A stretch of 64,000 nt of DNA from JAGVYF01 sp041650315 (lineage in GTDB: Archaea > Nanobdellota > Nanobdellia > Woesearchaeales > JAGVYF01). The stretch lies in assembly GCA_041650315.1 (NCBI GenBank), contig JBAZLJ010000001.1:186001-250000 (forward strand), written 5' to 3'. The first letter of the stretch is position 1; every line of letters starts with the position of its first letter. Shown in pieces: positions 42,694 through 51,699 of the stretch. Under the pieces are notes generated by a model. It was not told the DNA's origin and did no database searches. It saw only the letters and a list, made by a program, of their open reading frames with translations. Position numbers and translations under genes: made by a program.

Positions 42694-42709
42694 GAACAGC
42701 GTTCTGTTC
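42694..42709. repeat. Inverted repeat GAACAG-cgtt-CTGTTC
   Basis: A 6-bp arm inverted repeat with a 4-nt spacer in the 220-nt gap before tRNA-Val. The gap also holds a TATA-like TATTTAAATA (about 42788-42797) usable by the minus-strand acidic zinc protein, which would then have a leader of about 130 nt. Nothing else coding is seen in this gap. Confidence 0.35.
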
Positions 42710-42856
42710 AAGCACTAAACAATCTAGAAATAAAGAATATGATCTCTTCGTATCTATCATCTACGCACCTCTAAATTTGCGTTGACTTAAGATATTTAAA
42801 TACCTTTGCTTTTAGAAACTTTTTTAAATGAACGCCATTACTCCTATATAGATTAC

Positions 42857-42962
42857 AGGGCTGTGGTCTAGTGGCTATGACATCTCGTTGACTCAGACAG
42901 ATACGACATACATACTGTCTTCAAAACCGAGAAGATCCCCGGTTCGAATCCGGGCAGCCCTA
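42857..42962 (+). tRNA. tRNA-Val(GAC) with a 33-nt intron
   Basis: Acceptor AGGGCTG/CAGCCCT, D-arm TGGTCTAGTGGCTATGAC typical of Val, T-arm CCCGG-TTCGAAT-CCGGG, discriminator A, no CCA. The anticodon stem is TCTCG/CGAGA with loop UUGAC..., anticodon GAC. The intron (42894-42926) has perfect BHB: central TTGA/TCAA, 3-nt bulges CTC and AAC, inner stem AGACAG/CTGTCT. Using the usual cleavage after the second bulge base, mature position 37 would be U rather than the expected A. Confidence 0.9.
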
Positions 42963-42972
42963 TATTCATTCT

Positions 42973-43692
42973 TTATTGATTATATTCAACGATTGCTTTG
43001 AGGAAGTCCTCTTCTGCAAATTCCGGCCAGCATTTATCGGTCTGATAAAATATCGCGTCTGTGGAAAGCCATAGCAGGAAACTGCCTCTGATATTCTCTT
43101 TGCCGTTCATTATCAGAAGATTGACTTGCGGCAGATTTGATGCATATAGATTCTGTTTTATCGTGTCATCTGAGATTGATTGAGGATCGAGATGATTCAC
43201 GCTCACTTTTCTTGCGATTAGTTTGCAGGCATCGATCAGTTCCTGTCTGCCGTCATAATTTAAGCAAATGATTAGCTTGAACTTGTCAAATTTGCTTGTC
43301 TTTGACATAACGCTTTTTATTGGTTCAACGACTTCATGGGACATCTGATACCATTTGCCTATGACCTGCACATTGATATGATTCTTGATGATAGCTTCAT
43401 CTTTCTCTAATTCTGTCAAGAAACTAGCTAGTTCTTTTGTGAAATGTCCGCTATTTTCTTTAGATGGCGGAGTTATCCCTATTGATAATGTCTTTATCTC
43501 GTAATTGACTTGCTCTCGTATAATACGATAAAGATTGAAGAATGAATCAGAATATGCTTGATTGACGGGTTTCTTTGTTTCTAGCGCCCATCTTTCTATG
43601 CCGTCTATGTTCAATGCGACATGTTCCGGGACATCCAGCTTTTTCTTGCTGAATCCGAACACTTTTTTCACTTTAGCTAGTAAATCGTTCAT
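42973..43692 (-). CDS. UppS-family cis-prenyltransferase homologue with altered motifs
   Basis: The undecaprenyl diphosphate synthase fold is visible: VPEHVALNIDGIERWALE (catalytic Asp kept, but G-N-G-R changed to G-I-E-R), INVQVIGKW, LICLNYDGRQELIDA, and a C-terminal LLIMNGKENIRGSFLLWLSTDAIFY...CWPEF. The normal Arg-rich RTGGEQR pyrophosphate motif is replaced by MNGKENIRG. It may make a different lipid carrier or be non-catalytic. 239 aa is family-like. Confidence 0.75.
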   Translation of the reverse strand: MNDLLAKVKKVFGFSKKKLDVPEHVALNIDGIERWALETKKPVNQAYSDSFFNLYRIIREQVNYEIKTLSIGITPPSKENSGHFTKELASFLTELEKDEAIIKNHINVQVIGKWYQMSHEVVEPIKSVMSKTSKFDKFKLIICLNYDGRQELIDACKLIARKVSVNHLDPQSISDDTIKQNLYASNLPQVNLLIMNGKENIRGSFLLWLSTDAIFYQTDKCWPEFAEEDFLKAIVEYNQ

Positions 43693-43747
43693 TATGGGTT
43701 TTTATTATGAGAATATTTATAAACTTTTTCGGCTATGATTATCTATT

Positions 43748-44605
43748 ATGCATCAAGAGATATTGTACACATTGGCTTTTCTGGTTCTTTTGGTAAGTTC
43801 GTACACTGATTTACGTAAGAGAGAAGTGCCGGATTCTGTTTCCTATGGGTTGATTTTTGCAGTAATGGGCTTGCGCGGGATTTTCGCTTTGTCTTCACAG
43901 GATGTTTCTATTTTTGTTGAAGGGTTGCTGGGGTTGGGTTTGATGTATCTTTTCGCCTGCTTGATGTACTATTCTGGACAGTGGGGCGGCGGAGACGCAA
44001 AGATCATCATGGGTCTTGGCGCAGTGTTCGGTCTTTCTCCTATTATGAGTTTCCAGACTCTCTTCATGTTCTTGATCAACATGGTGATGTTTGGCGCAGT
44101 ATATGGTGTTGTGTGGACAATTTATTTGATATTAAAGAATTGGACTAAATGCGTGCATGAATTGCATATATTGATATTAAGCAAAAAGGTGATTCTAGCG
44201 AAGTATTTTGTCTATATCTCTTCTATCTTGTTATTAGTGTCTGGTGCTTTTTTTATGCAATTCCGTTTGCTGTTCTTCACATTAGCTATCTTTACTCTAG
44301 GTATGTTCTATCTTTGGATATGCACCAAGGTTGTTGAAAATGCGGCTATGTTGAAGAAGACGTTGCCTTCGCAATTGACGGAAGGCGATTGGATAGCAGA
44401 AGATGTGGTTGTAGATGGCAAAAGGATCTGCGGGTCTGCGGATTTAGGCGTTTCGAAGAAGCAGATAAAGGAATTGGCTGAACTTTATTCACGCGGGAAA
44501 ATTAAGCATGTGGTTGTGAAGGAAGGCGTGCCTTTTGTGCCGAGTTTTCTTATCGCATTCATAGCGACTTTATTATTAGATAATTGGATACTTCTTTTTT
44601 TATAG
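43748..44605 (+). CDS. Prepilin/preflagellin peptidase (A24 family)
   Basis: GxGD aspartic protease of the membrane: first catalytic Asp in SSYTDLRKREVPDSV, second in GQWGGGDAKIIMGL, among about six transmembrane helices, plus an extra C-terminal soluble segment and final helix. It cleaves leader peptides of archaeal pilins or archaellins. 285 aa. No pilin operon is adjacent. Confidence 0.87.
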   Translation: MHQEILYTLAFLVLLVSSYTDLRKREVPDSVSYGLIFAVMGLRGIFALSSQDVSIFVEGLLGLGLMYLFACLMYYSGQWGGGDAKIIMGLGAVFGLSPIMSFQTLFMFLINMVMFGAVYGVVWTIYLILKNWTKCVHELHILILSKKVILAKYFVYISSILLLVSGAFFMQFRLLFFTLAIFTLGMFYLWICTKVVENAAMLKKTLPSQLTEGDWIAEDVVVDGKRICGSADLGVSKKQIKELAELYSRGKIKHVVVKEGVPFVPSFLIAFIATLLLDNWILLFL

Positions 44606-44643
44606 AGAAAATTATTTAAATCAACGATTCAATGATTTTACCT

Positions 44644-44817
44644 ATGGTTAAGTTCAGATGTTCAAAATGCGGGTTCGAGATAGAGCCTTATAACAAGGAA
44701 AGAACTAGGCCATTCGCTAAATGCCCTTATTGCGGTACAGAAGGTACTATGGGCATAAAGAAGCATATTCTTGAAGAATTGAAGGATTACGGATTCACTG
44801 ATTTTAAAGACGAATAG
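44644..44817 (+). CDS. Small zinc-ribbon protein, 57 aa
   Basis: A single ribbon: CSKCGFEI and CPYCGTEG, with a basic middle and an acidic C-terminal helix (EELKDYGFTDFKDE). The start at 44644 is preferred to 44632. Common among archaeal small proteins of unknown role. Confidence 0.72.
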   Translation: MVKFRCSKCGFEIEPYNKERTRPFAKCPYCGTEGTMGIKKHILEELKDYGFTDFKDE

Positions 44818-44855
44818 GTTTAGCTCTTTGTTTTTTATTCTGTTATTTCTTCTTT

Positions 44856-45704
44856 CTACTTTGTCCTGTCCAGAACGCTTTTCAATGCAGTGATCGCTAC
44901 TTGCAATTGCTTGTTGTCTGGTTCTTTGGTAGTGAGTTTTTGCAGCAATAAGCCTGGCGAAATCAATGCGTTTAGATAAGTGTTGTCTTTGTGTTTCGCG
45001 CTGTAATGGATGATTTCGTATGAGATGCCCGCTATAATCGGAATGAATACGAGTCTTGTTGCGAACTTGATTAGCCAAGAGTCACTTGTGACTATTGAGA
45101 AGAATGCTATTGACAGAACCATCACTATCAGAATGAATGAAGTACCGCATCTTGGGTGCGTTGTTGTGAATTTCTTTACATTTTCTAGAGTTAACTCTTG
45201 GTCTGCTTCATAGCAATTGACTGTCTTGTGCTCTGCGCCATGGTATTGGAACAATATTTTGATATCTGACATCATTCCGATTGCTAGAAGATATATGATG
45301 AAGAATATGATCCTGATGATTCCATCTATAATGTTGAATGTGATTCCGTTTGATTCCGTGAATAATCCGGTTAGAAATAATGGCGCTACTATGAAGAGAA
45401 TCACTGCGAATCCTATTGAGATTATCATAAGGATAACGAATTCTTTCCAGTTCATTTCCTGAGGTTCGTCTTCAGCTTGATTTGCACTCCATTCCAGGCT
45501 TTTTATGCCGAGGATAAGCATATCTATCATTCCTAGGAATCCTCTGAATATAGGCCATCTGAATGGTTTGAATCGGCGTTTCTTTAATGATTCTATTTTG
45601 GTTTTGATCTTTCCTTTAGGAGTCCTGACTGAGATAGCATAATGGCTCGGTCCTTTCATCATCACGCCTTCAATGACTGCCTGTCCGCCGATCAATGGTT
45701 TCAT
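44856..45704 (-). CDS. DUF1385 membrane protein
   Basis: Starts IGGQAVIEGVMMKGP, has several membrane segments and the family's HGAEHKTVNCYEA motif and THPRCGTSFI. DUF1385 proteins are membrane proteins of unknown biochemistry found widely in bacteria and some archaea. 282 aa. Confidence 0.9.
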   Translation of the reverse strand: MKPLIGGQAVIEGVMMKGPSHYAISVRTPKGKIKTKIESLKKRRFKPFRWPIFRGFLGMIDMLILGIKSLEWSANQAEDEPQEMNWKEFVILMIISIGFAVILFIVAPLFLTGLFTESNGITFNIIDGIIRIIFFIIYLLAIGMMSDIKILFQYHGAEHKTVNCYEADQELTLENVKKFTTTHPRCGTSFILIVMVLSIAFFSIVTSDSWLIKFATRLVFIPIIAGISYEIIHYSAKHKDNTYLNALISPGLLLQKLTTKEPDNKQLQVAITALKSVLDRTK

Positions 45705-45811
45705 TTTGCTATATTGTTGGTATATTGTATAAAAAAGTGTCTATTGGAGTTCCGATACTTTTATAAATAACGTATACATACGTTTCCCCATAGGTTTTAT
45801 AGAGGGTGGTA

Positions 45812-46096
45812 ATGATGTTAAAAACTAAAAAAGTCAGTCAAACTTACAATATGCCAGTTTATACCGATGAAGGCGAGTATTTCGGCGAAATCGAAGAATC
45901 CATCGTGAGCAATAACAAATTGTTCGGCTGGAAGATTAGAGCAACAAAAAATTCATTCTTGAACAAAGTTCTTGGCAGCGCGAAAGGCGTAATCGTGCCT
46001 CATCAATATGTCAAATCTGTCGGCGACATACTGATAATCAATAAAGTGGCAGTGCCTAACTACAGCGCTGAAGAAGAAAACAACGAAAGAGAATAA
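45812..46096 (+). CDS. PRC-barrel domain protein, about 94 aa
   Basis: The all-beta PRC pattern is seen: SQTYNMPVYTDEGEYFGEIEESI, with GVIVPHQYVKSVGDILII and an acidic end. GAGGGTGG precedes two possible ATGs (45812, 45815). Related in fold to the PRC protein at 2101. Confidence 0.75.
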   Translation: MMLKTKKVSQTYNMPVYTDEGEYFGEIEESIVSNNKLFGWKIRATKNSFLNKVLGSAKGVIVPHQYVKSVGDILIINKVAVPNYSAEEENNERE

Positions 46097-46166
46097 ACTC
46101 TTTCTTTATTCTTTTATTTATCTAGTAGTAAACTTTATAATACTTCTCTGATTTTTCTTAGATATT

Positions 46167-46919
46167 ATGGTGCTTTCTGAAGATGATATTGAAAGGATAA
46201 ATAGGGCGTTGTGCGTGGATATGCGCAGTAAGCGCGTTAAGATTTATGATAGATGCAGTATTCCCTCACCAAATTCTAGAATTTTGCACAAGCACCCAAA
46301 GATCATATCAATTGTCAATTCTGGAAGAATTACTATCGATGAATTGGCTGCTGAGGGCTGTGCAAATAAAGTGCAGAACGATTGGATCGAATATTTCAAT
46401 CAGCGCAGGGAGATCATGATTTCTACCGGCGACTTATATCAATGGCTGAAGCAGGGCAATCTGGACCAGAAGATTTTGGCGAGTCTGCGCGATGATTTCA
46501 GCAAAATATATTTAGTCACAAGCACACACATAAAATATGAGCCGCCTACATTGCATGGTACTATCACTCAGCATTATGGAAGCAAAATGGTAGCTCCTTT
46601 AGAGAAAAGAGTCATTGTCCCGGAATATTGGGATACTAAAGCTGTTGATGCTTTGAAAGAAAAAGAAGGATTGACTTATTTGCAAGCGTATTTCGATACT
46701 TTGGATGACGGCGATAAAATACTTCAAGCGATGGAAGAACTGAGCGGTAAGAAACGCAGTGAAATAAAATTGTGGACGCCGAAATTAGTTGATGCTACTT
46801 ATACTATTAGAAGTCAATTAGTTGAAAGGGCGGCGGTTCTCAACTACAGTGATAGTGGGTTCCATCTCTATGGCAATCTCGATCCAGACCTTAATGGCGG
46901 CCGTTCCCGTAGGGTATAA
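46167..46919 (+). CDS. Hypothetical protein, 250 aa
   Basis: A soluble mixed alpha/beta protein with a basic start and a Gly/Arg-rich tail (LNGGRSRRV). No catalytic motif or family recognised. Codon use fits neighbours. A GC-rich hairpin follows its stop. Confidence 0.55.
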   Translation: MVLSEDDIERINRALCVDMRSKRVKIYDRCSIPSPNSRILHKHPKIISIVNSGRITIDELAAEGCANKVQNDWIEYFNQRREIMISTGDLYQWLKQGNLDQKILASLRDDFSKIYLVTSTHIKYEPPTLHGTITQHYGSKMVAPLEKRVIVPEYWDTKAVDALKEKEGLTYLQAYFDTLDDGDKILQAMEELSGKKRSEIKLWTPKLVDATYTIRSQLVERAAVLNYSDSGFHLYGNLDPDLNGGRSRRV

Positions 46920-46924
46920 ATCAA

Positions 46925-46940
46925 TCCGCCCGCAGGCGGA
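46925..46940 (+). terminator. GC-rich hairpin after the hypothetical gene
   Basis: TCCGCC-cgca-GGCGGA, a perfect 6-bp stem of high G+C in an AT-rich region, directly after the stop at 46919. No strong T run follows, so terminator function is uncertain. The palindrome resembles short dispersed GC-rich repeats seen in other small genomes. Confidence 0.35.
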
Positions 46941-46964
46941 CAATAGTCAAATAGGATAAATTAG

Positions 46965-47660
46965 TTATTTCTTCAAGTTTTGATAGAATTCTTCCCAATT
47001 GAATACTGGTCCGGGATCTGTGTTGTTGGTTGAGATGTCTTCATGGCCGTATATATGGTCGCGATCTATCTTTATCTTGTAATCTAGAGTCAGTTTTCTG
47101 CACAAATCATTTAATGCTTGCTGCTGTTTGTCTGTGTATGGCTCCCAGTAACGTTTCCAATCATATTTCTTGATTGTCTTGATGTCTTTCACTTCTTGGA
47201 TTTTTCCTGCGTATAATACGCCGTACCTGTTATGGAATTTTTTGTCTTTGCCTTTGTAGACCCAGCTGTAGTTCGCCAATGATATGCCGATGCTGTCTTT
47301 GTTGTATGCGAGCTTATCTTCGAGATCTGCTCTGGCATGATACGCCATGCGTTCGTTATCGACTAATTGGTAGATTGTCCCATTCCTGTCGATGATATAG
47401 TGATAACTGCAATGTTTTTTCTGCAGAGCTTCCACAGAACCGCAGACTGTGTCGCCTGCGGTGTAATGGATAACAAGCTTATCGATTGAGGTGTCTTTCG
47501 GACGTTCACTTGATCTGACTTTATTGTAGTAGCCTTTGTTGTAGGTCGATTCTATTGGTTGCTGTTTTGGAGGTTCATTCGTGTAAAGATTGGAGGCGCC
47601 TATTGCTAATGAAAGGAATCCTGCGGCTAGAATTGATGCGACTGTCTTGCAGAGGCTCAT
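46965..47660 (-). CDS. Secreted N-acetylmuramoyl-L-alanine amidase-like protein (amidase_2/PGRP fold)
   Basis: Signal peptide (ASILAAGFLSLAIGAS) followed by an amidase domain: LVIHYTAGD (zinc His), YHYIIDRNGTIYQLV, MAYHARAD, SIGISLANY and GHEDISTNNTDPGPVFNW with the second zinc His. The family hydrolyses bacterial peptidoglycan, which archaea lack. Possible uses are attack on or binding to bacterial partners, or defence; another archaeal glycan substrate is possible. Confidence 0.87.
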   Translation of the reverse strand: MSLCKTVASILAAGFLSLAIGASNLYTNEPPKQQPIESTYNKGYYNKVRSSERPKDTSIDKLVIHYTAGDTVCGSVEALQKKHCSYHYIIDRNGTIYQLVDNERMAYHARADLEDKLAYNKDSIGISLANYSWVYKGKDKKFHNRYGVLYAGKIQEVKDIKTIKKYDWKRYWEPYTDKQQQALNDLCRKLTLDYKIKIDRDHIYGHEDISTNNTDPGPVFNWEEFYQNLKK

Positions 47661-47811
47661 ACAATATGCTACGTGTCATACCATTATATAGTTATTTTAT
47701 AAAATATAGATTGTAGTAGATATGTGATGTATGGGTGATATTCTTTTTTCATCATTAAATTATTAGATAATTATATATATTCAGAAAAAGAATAATTTCA
47801 TGTAAAAAGAG

Positions 47812-49737
47812 ATGATTAAATTGATTAAATCTTGTTCAAATTTGACAAAGGAAACTGAAAAATTTCTCAATGTATCTCAGTCTATCCTAGTAAGCCTGGA
47901 TTCTCATGCACATATTCTCAAACTGAATAAACGGGCGTATGAAGTTTTGGGTTATAAAGAAGGAACTCTTGAGGGTAAGAATTGGCTTGATATTATTATT
48001 CCATTTTCTCAAAGGGCGCAAGTTAAACAGGTATTTGCTAAGATGATGTCCGGCAAAATTAAAAATGTCGAATATTATGAGAATAAAATTCTCACTAAAT
48101 CCGGCAAAGAAGTGTATATCAAATGGCACAATGTGCTTGAGAAGAATAAGTTTGGAAAGATAATCGGTACGTTGAGTTCCGGCATCGATATAACCTCATT
48201 GAAAAATACTGAAATTCAGCTTAGGGATCTGAAAGAGCAGTATGAATCATTGTATAATTCCTCTAAAGATGCAATTATGATTCTTGAACCGCCTACTTGG
48301 AAGTTCAGTCTAGGGAATCCGGCGACAATAAAGATTTTTAATGTTAAGAATCATAAAGTGTTTACTTCTCTAGGCCCATGGGACCTTTCTCCTAAATATC
48401 AGCCTGATGGACAGTTGTCCTCGGTAAAAGCGAAGAAGATGATTGACAAGGCTATGAAGGAAGGTTCGAATTTCTTCGAATGGACTCATTTGAGATATAA
48501 AGACGGCGAGTTCTATGCGACTATTCTTCTGAGCAAGATTAACATAAAAGGGAAGGATATGCTTCAGGCAACTGTAAGGGATATCACTGAGCAGAAGCTC
48601 GCTCAGGACAAGATAAAGGAAAGCGAAGAGAAGTACAGATCGATATTCGATAATGCTGTAGATGCGATTTTTATAGCAGATCCCATAACCAAGAGATTAT
48701 TGGCATGCAATAAATCTGCTGAAATACTTCTAGGATATTCCCATAATGAGCTTTGCGCTATGACTGCAGATAAGTTGCATCCTGAAGATGTGCTTAAACG
48801 TACTATGGCTACTTTTGAATTGCAGGCTAAAGGCAAATATTCGCAATCATTGATAACAGAGGTAATCACTAAACATGGAAAGCGCATTCCTGTTTCAATT
48901 AAAACCTCGGGTTATTATCTACAAGGGAAATATTTTCTGCAAGGAATATTTAGGGATATCTCTATTGAGAAAGAGGCGGAAGATATGTTAAAGCAGGCAT
49001 ATCAGAAATTAAAGGAAGTAGATTTGATGAAGACAGAGTTCCTGAGCATGACGAGTCATGAATTGAAAACGCCTTTGACTCCGATGAGGGCGCAATTGCA
49101 GAGAATGCTTTCACAGGATTTAGATAAAAGCGATCGGATGAGAAGCGTAGAGGTTGTGCTGAGGAATGCCCTACGTCTCGAGAAGCTGATAAATGAGGTG
49201 CTTGACGTATCGCGTCTTGAATCAAATAGATTAGTACTTGATCTGTCCGATTATTCATTAAATCAGATAATTGAAAGCGTTTCTAAATATATGGGGCCTT
49301 TGCTCAAAGAAAGGAATATCGCGTTGAAGATTCATCCGATTCCGAATCATCACAATTATTCAGTGGATAGATCGAGGATTGAGCAGGTATTCATCAATCT
49401 GATAGATAATGCCGTTAAGCATAGCGAATGCGGGCATATTGATATTCTCGCGCGGATAAACGATCATGAGGCAGTAATTAGCGTCAAGGATGACGGCAAG
49501 GGTATATCTTTAGGGGATCAGAAACAGATGTTCACTAAATTTTTCCGCGGAGTCAAGCCACATATAGGGCATGGCGGTATGGGCCTTGGATTGAGCATCT
49601 CGAAAGGGATAATAGAAGCGCATGGCGGAAAGATGTGGGTGGATTCAAAACTGGGTAAAGGGGCTGTATTTAGTTTCACGCTTCCGTTCAAAAAAAGAAA
49701 TAGCAAAACAATAGGATTTGATAATCATAAAATATAA
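47812..49737 (+). CDS. PAS-domain sensor histidine kinase
   Basis: Three PAS domains (about residues 16-128, 143-260 and 272-385), then HisKA with phosphorylated H416 in SMTSHELKTPLTP, and a HATPase domain (N-box FINLIDNAVKHS, GMGLGLSISKGIIEAHGG). No membrane segment is clear, so a cytoplasmic or redox sensor is likely. The next gene is a response regulator 34 bp downstream, then a RecA-fold protein. Confidence 0.95.
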   Translation: MIKLIKSCSNLTKETEKFLNVSQSILVSLDSHAHILKLNKRAYEVLGYKEGTLEGKNWLDIIIPFSQRAQVKQVFAKMMSGKIKNVEYYENKILTKSGKEVYIKWHNVLEKNKFGKIIGTLSSGIDITSLKNTEIQLRDLKEQYESLYNSSKDAIMILEPPTWKFSLGNPATIKIFNVKNHKVFTSLGPWDLSPKYQPDGQLSSVKAKKMIDKAMKEGSNFFEWTHLRYKDGEFYATILLSKINIKGKDMLQATVRDITEQKLAQDKIKESEEKYRSIFDNAVDAIFIADPITKRLLACNKSAEILLGYSHNELCAMTADKLHPEDVLKRTMATFELQAKGKYSQSLITEVITKHGKRIPVSIKTSGYYLQGKYFLQGIFRDISIEKEAEDMLKQAYQKLKEVDLMKTEFLSMTSHELKTPLTPMRAQLQRMLSQDLDKSDRMRSVEVVLRNALRLEKLINEVLDVSRLESNRLVLDLSDYSLNQIIESVSKYMGPLLKERNIALKIHPIPNHHNYSVDRSRIEQVFINLIDNAVKHSECGHIDILARINDHEAVISVKDDGKGISLGDQKQMFTKFFRGVKPHIGHGGMGLGLSISKGIIEAHGGKMWVDSKLGKGAVFSFTLPFKKRNSKTIGFDNHKI

Positions 49738-49771
49738 ATAAATAGAATCACATTCAAATGAGGTAAGAAAG

Positions 49772-50143
49772 ATGAAACAAAGCAAATTGATATTGGTGGT
49801 TGATGATGAACCTGATATAAGGGAAGCAGTTAAAGATGTCCTTAAAGACAGCGGATTTGAAGTCCAGACTGCCAATGACGGCAAAGACTGCCTGACAAAA
49901 CTAAAAAAATGCGAACCTTCATTGATATTGCTTGATGTATTGATGCCCGGTCTCACTACCAGAGAAATAGTGGAGAAAATCAATAAATCTCATCCACTTC
50001 TTCCTATAATATTGCTGACTGTTGTCAAATTATCTGAAGCTACGAAAATGAAGATATTCGACGGCAACATTTCTGATTACATCGAGAAGCCATTCGACAA
50101 TCAAGATCTGGTCAAGAGAATAAAAAAAGCGATGAGCAAATGA
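49772..50143 (+). CDS. Response regulator receiver domain protein
   Basis: A stand-alone CheY-like domain: acidic VVDDEPDIREA, phospho-acceptor D55 in LLDVLMPG, T83 and K106 in DYIEKPFDN. No output domain, so it likely acts through a partner such as the next gene, whose ATG overlaps its stop (ATGA). Confidence 0.93.
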   Translation: MKQSKLILVVDDEPDIREAVKDVLKDSGFEVQTANDGKDCLTKLKKCEPSLILLDVLMPGLTTREIVEKINKSHPLLPIILLTVVKLSEATKMKIFDGNISDYIEKPFDNQDLVKRIKKAMSK

Positions 50144-50673
50144 TGAAAATGAATATCTTCGATAAAGGCCTTCATGCAAAAACAATACTCTTAGTTCTTC
50201 CAGGTGGCATTTTCAACAAATGTATATTTAATGCATTGAAAGAACTCAGTTCAAAGAAGATTGGTTATGTGACTATCAATAAAGAGGCTGGAACCATAAT
50301 CGATCAATTGAAGATGAATAAGATGGAGCATAAGGATTTCTTTTTCCTTGACTGCGTAACCAAGACTATTTCAGCAATAAAAGATGAACCTCAAATAAAA
50401 TATATAAGTTCTCCGAACGCATTGACTGAGATCTCATTGGGGATAAAAAATTGCGTTGATATTGGATGCGAATATGTCATAATAGATTCGTTGTCCACAT
50501 TGATGATATACCATAAGAGCGATGTATTGAGCCGTTTCCTGCATAATCTGATAAGCAAATTCAGAACAAAACCTGACGTCAGATTGTTATTGACTATTTC
50601 TGAAGATGATCGCAATTCTGATCTCTTCAAGAAAGTTGAATTGCTTGTTGATGAGATTATTGAAGTGAAATAA
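50140..50673 (+). CDS. RecA/KaiC-like protein lacking Walker A
   Basis: Family features include a beta-strand-rich start (AKTILLVLPGGIFNKCIF) without the Walker A lysine, and YVIIDSLSTLMIYH as a Walker-B-like strand. It resembles degenerate KaiC-type domains (DUF835-like) often found beside archaeal two-component genes. Translationally coupled to the response regulator. Function may be as a protein-interaction partner. Confidence 0.65.
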   Translation: MMKMNIFDKGLHAKTILLVLPGGIFNKCIFNALKELSSKKIGYVTINKEAGTIIDQLKMNKMEHKDFFFLDCVTKTISAIKDEPQIKYISSPNALTEISLGIKNCVDIGCEYVIIDSLSTLMIYHKSDVLSRFLHNLISKFRTKPDVRLLLTISEDDRNSDLFKKVELLVDEIIEVK

Positions 50674-50743
50674 AATCTAAATATTCTGGATTTCTTCATA
50701 TTTATAACAAGCTTTTTAATTGAAATGCGCTTTTATCCGTAAA

Positions 50744-51688
50744 ATGGAGCTAAAACAAGTGCATGGACGGGAAAACTTCCAGTTCAAGGAGAAGTTTGAA
50801 GCTAGGTATAAGGCTCTTCTCGGTCCGCGTTATGATGAATTTGTCAATTATTCTTTCTCGTATTTACGAAAATGCATACGTGTCAATACTTTGAAAATCG
50901 CAGTTCCTGAATTAGTTTCACGTTTGCGTAAGGATTGGAATCTCGAACAAGTGCCGTGGTGCAAAGAAGGTTATTGGATAATCGGCGAACGTACAGATAT
51001 CGGCAATCTTGTGGAGCATACTCTCGGTTATATCTATGTGCAGGAGTCTGCGTCTATGATTCCGCCAGTAGTTTTGGATCCTCAGCCTGGCGAGACTGTT
51101 CTTGATATGTGTTCTGCGCCTGGAAGCAAAGCTTCTCAGATGGCGCAATATATGGAAAATAAAGGAATATTACTTTGCAATGATGTTATTGGTAAAAGAA
51201 TTGCACCTCTTGGTATTAATTTGCAAAGATGCGGTGTTTCTAACGCAGTAATCACACTCATGGAAGGCTGGCGTTTCTCAGGTTTCGCATTCGACAGGAT
51301 TCTTGTTGATGCGCCTTGTTCTGGAACTGGGACGATTAGAAAGTCTTTACGTACTGTGACTGATTGGAATCCGAATGCGATCCATATGATGTCGAATCAG
51401 CAGAAGAAATTGCTCGCCACTGCTTTCAATAATCTGAAGGACGGCGGATTGATTGTGTATTCGACTTGCACTCTAGAGCCTGAAGAGAATGAAGGCGTAG
51501 TTTCTTGGCTTTTAGAGAAGTTCCCGAATGCCAAACTCGAAGAGATAAAATTGGATATCAAACGAAGTCCAGCTGTGCTAGAGTTTGAAGGCGTCACGTT
51601 TAATCCCGAAGTCAGTAAATGTTTACGTATCTATCCGATGGATAACAATACGGAAGGATTCTTTGTTGCGAAGATCAGGAAAGAATAA
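50744..51688 (+). CDS. NOL1/NOP2/Sun-family RNA cytosine-C5 methyltransferase
   Basis: SAM-dependent m5C methyltransferase: CIRVNTLK N-terminal part, DMCSAPGSKASQMAQ (motif I), VDAPCSGTGTIRK (catalytic Cys) and STCTLEPEENE (second Cys). I use the ATG at 50744. 314 aa. The substrate is probably tRNA or rRNA. Confidence 0.93.
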   Translation: MELKQVHGRENFQFKEKFEARYKALLGPRYDEFVNYSFSYLRKCIRVNTLKIAVPELVSRLRKDWNLEQVPWCKEGYWIIGERTDIGNLVEHTLGYIYVQESASMIPPVVLDPQPGETVLDMCSAPGSKASQMAQYMENKGILLCNDVIGKRIAPLGINLQRCGVSNAVITLMEGWRFSGFAFDRILVDAPCSGTGTIRKSLRTVTDWNPNAIHMMSNQQKKLLATAFNNLKDGGLIVYSTCTLEPEENEGVVSWLLEKFPNAKLEEIKLDIKRSPAVLEFEGVTFNPEVSKCLRIYPMDNNTEGFFVAKIRKE

Positions 51689-51699
51689 AATCAGCTATT

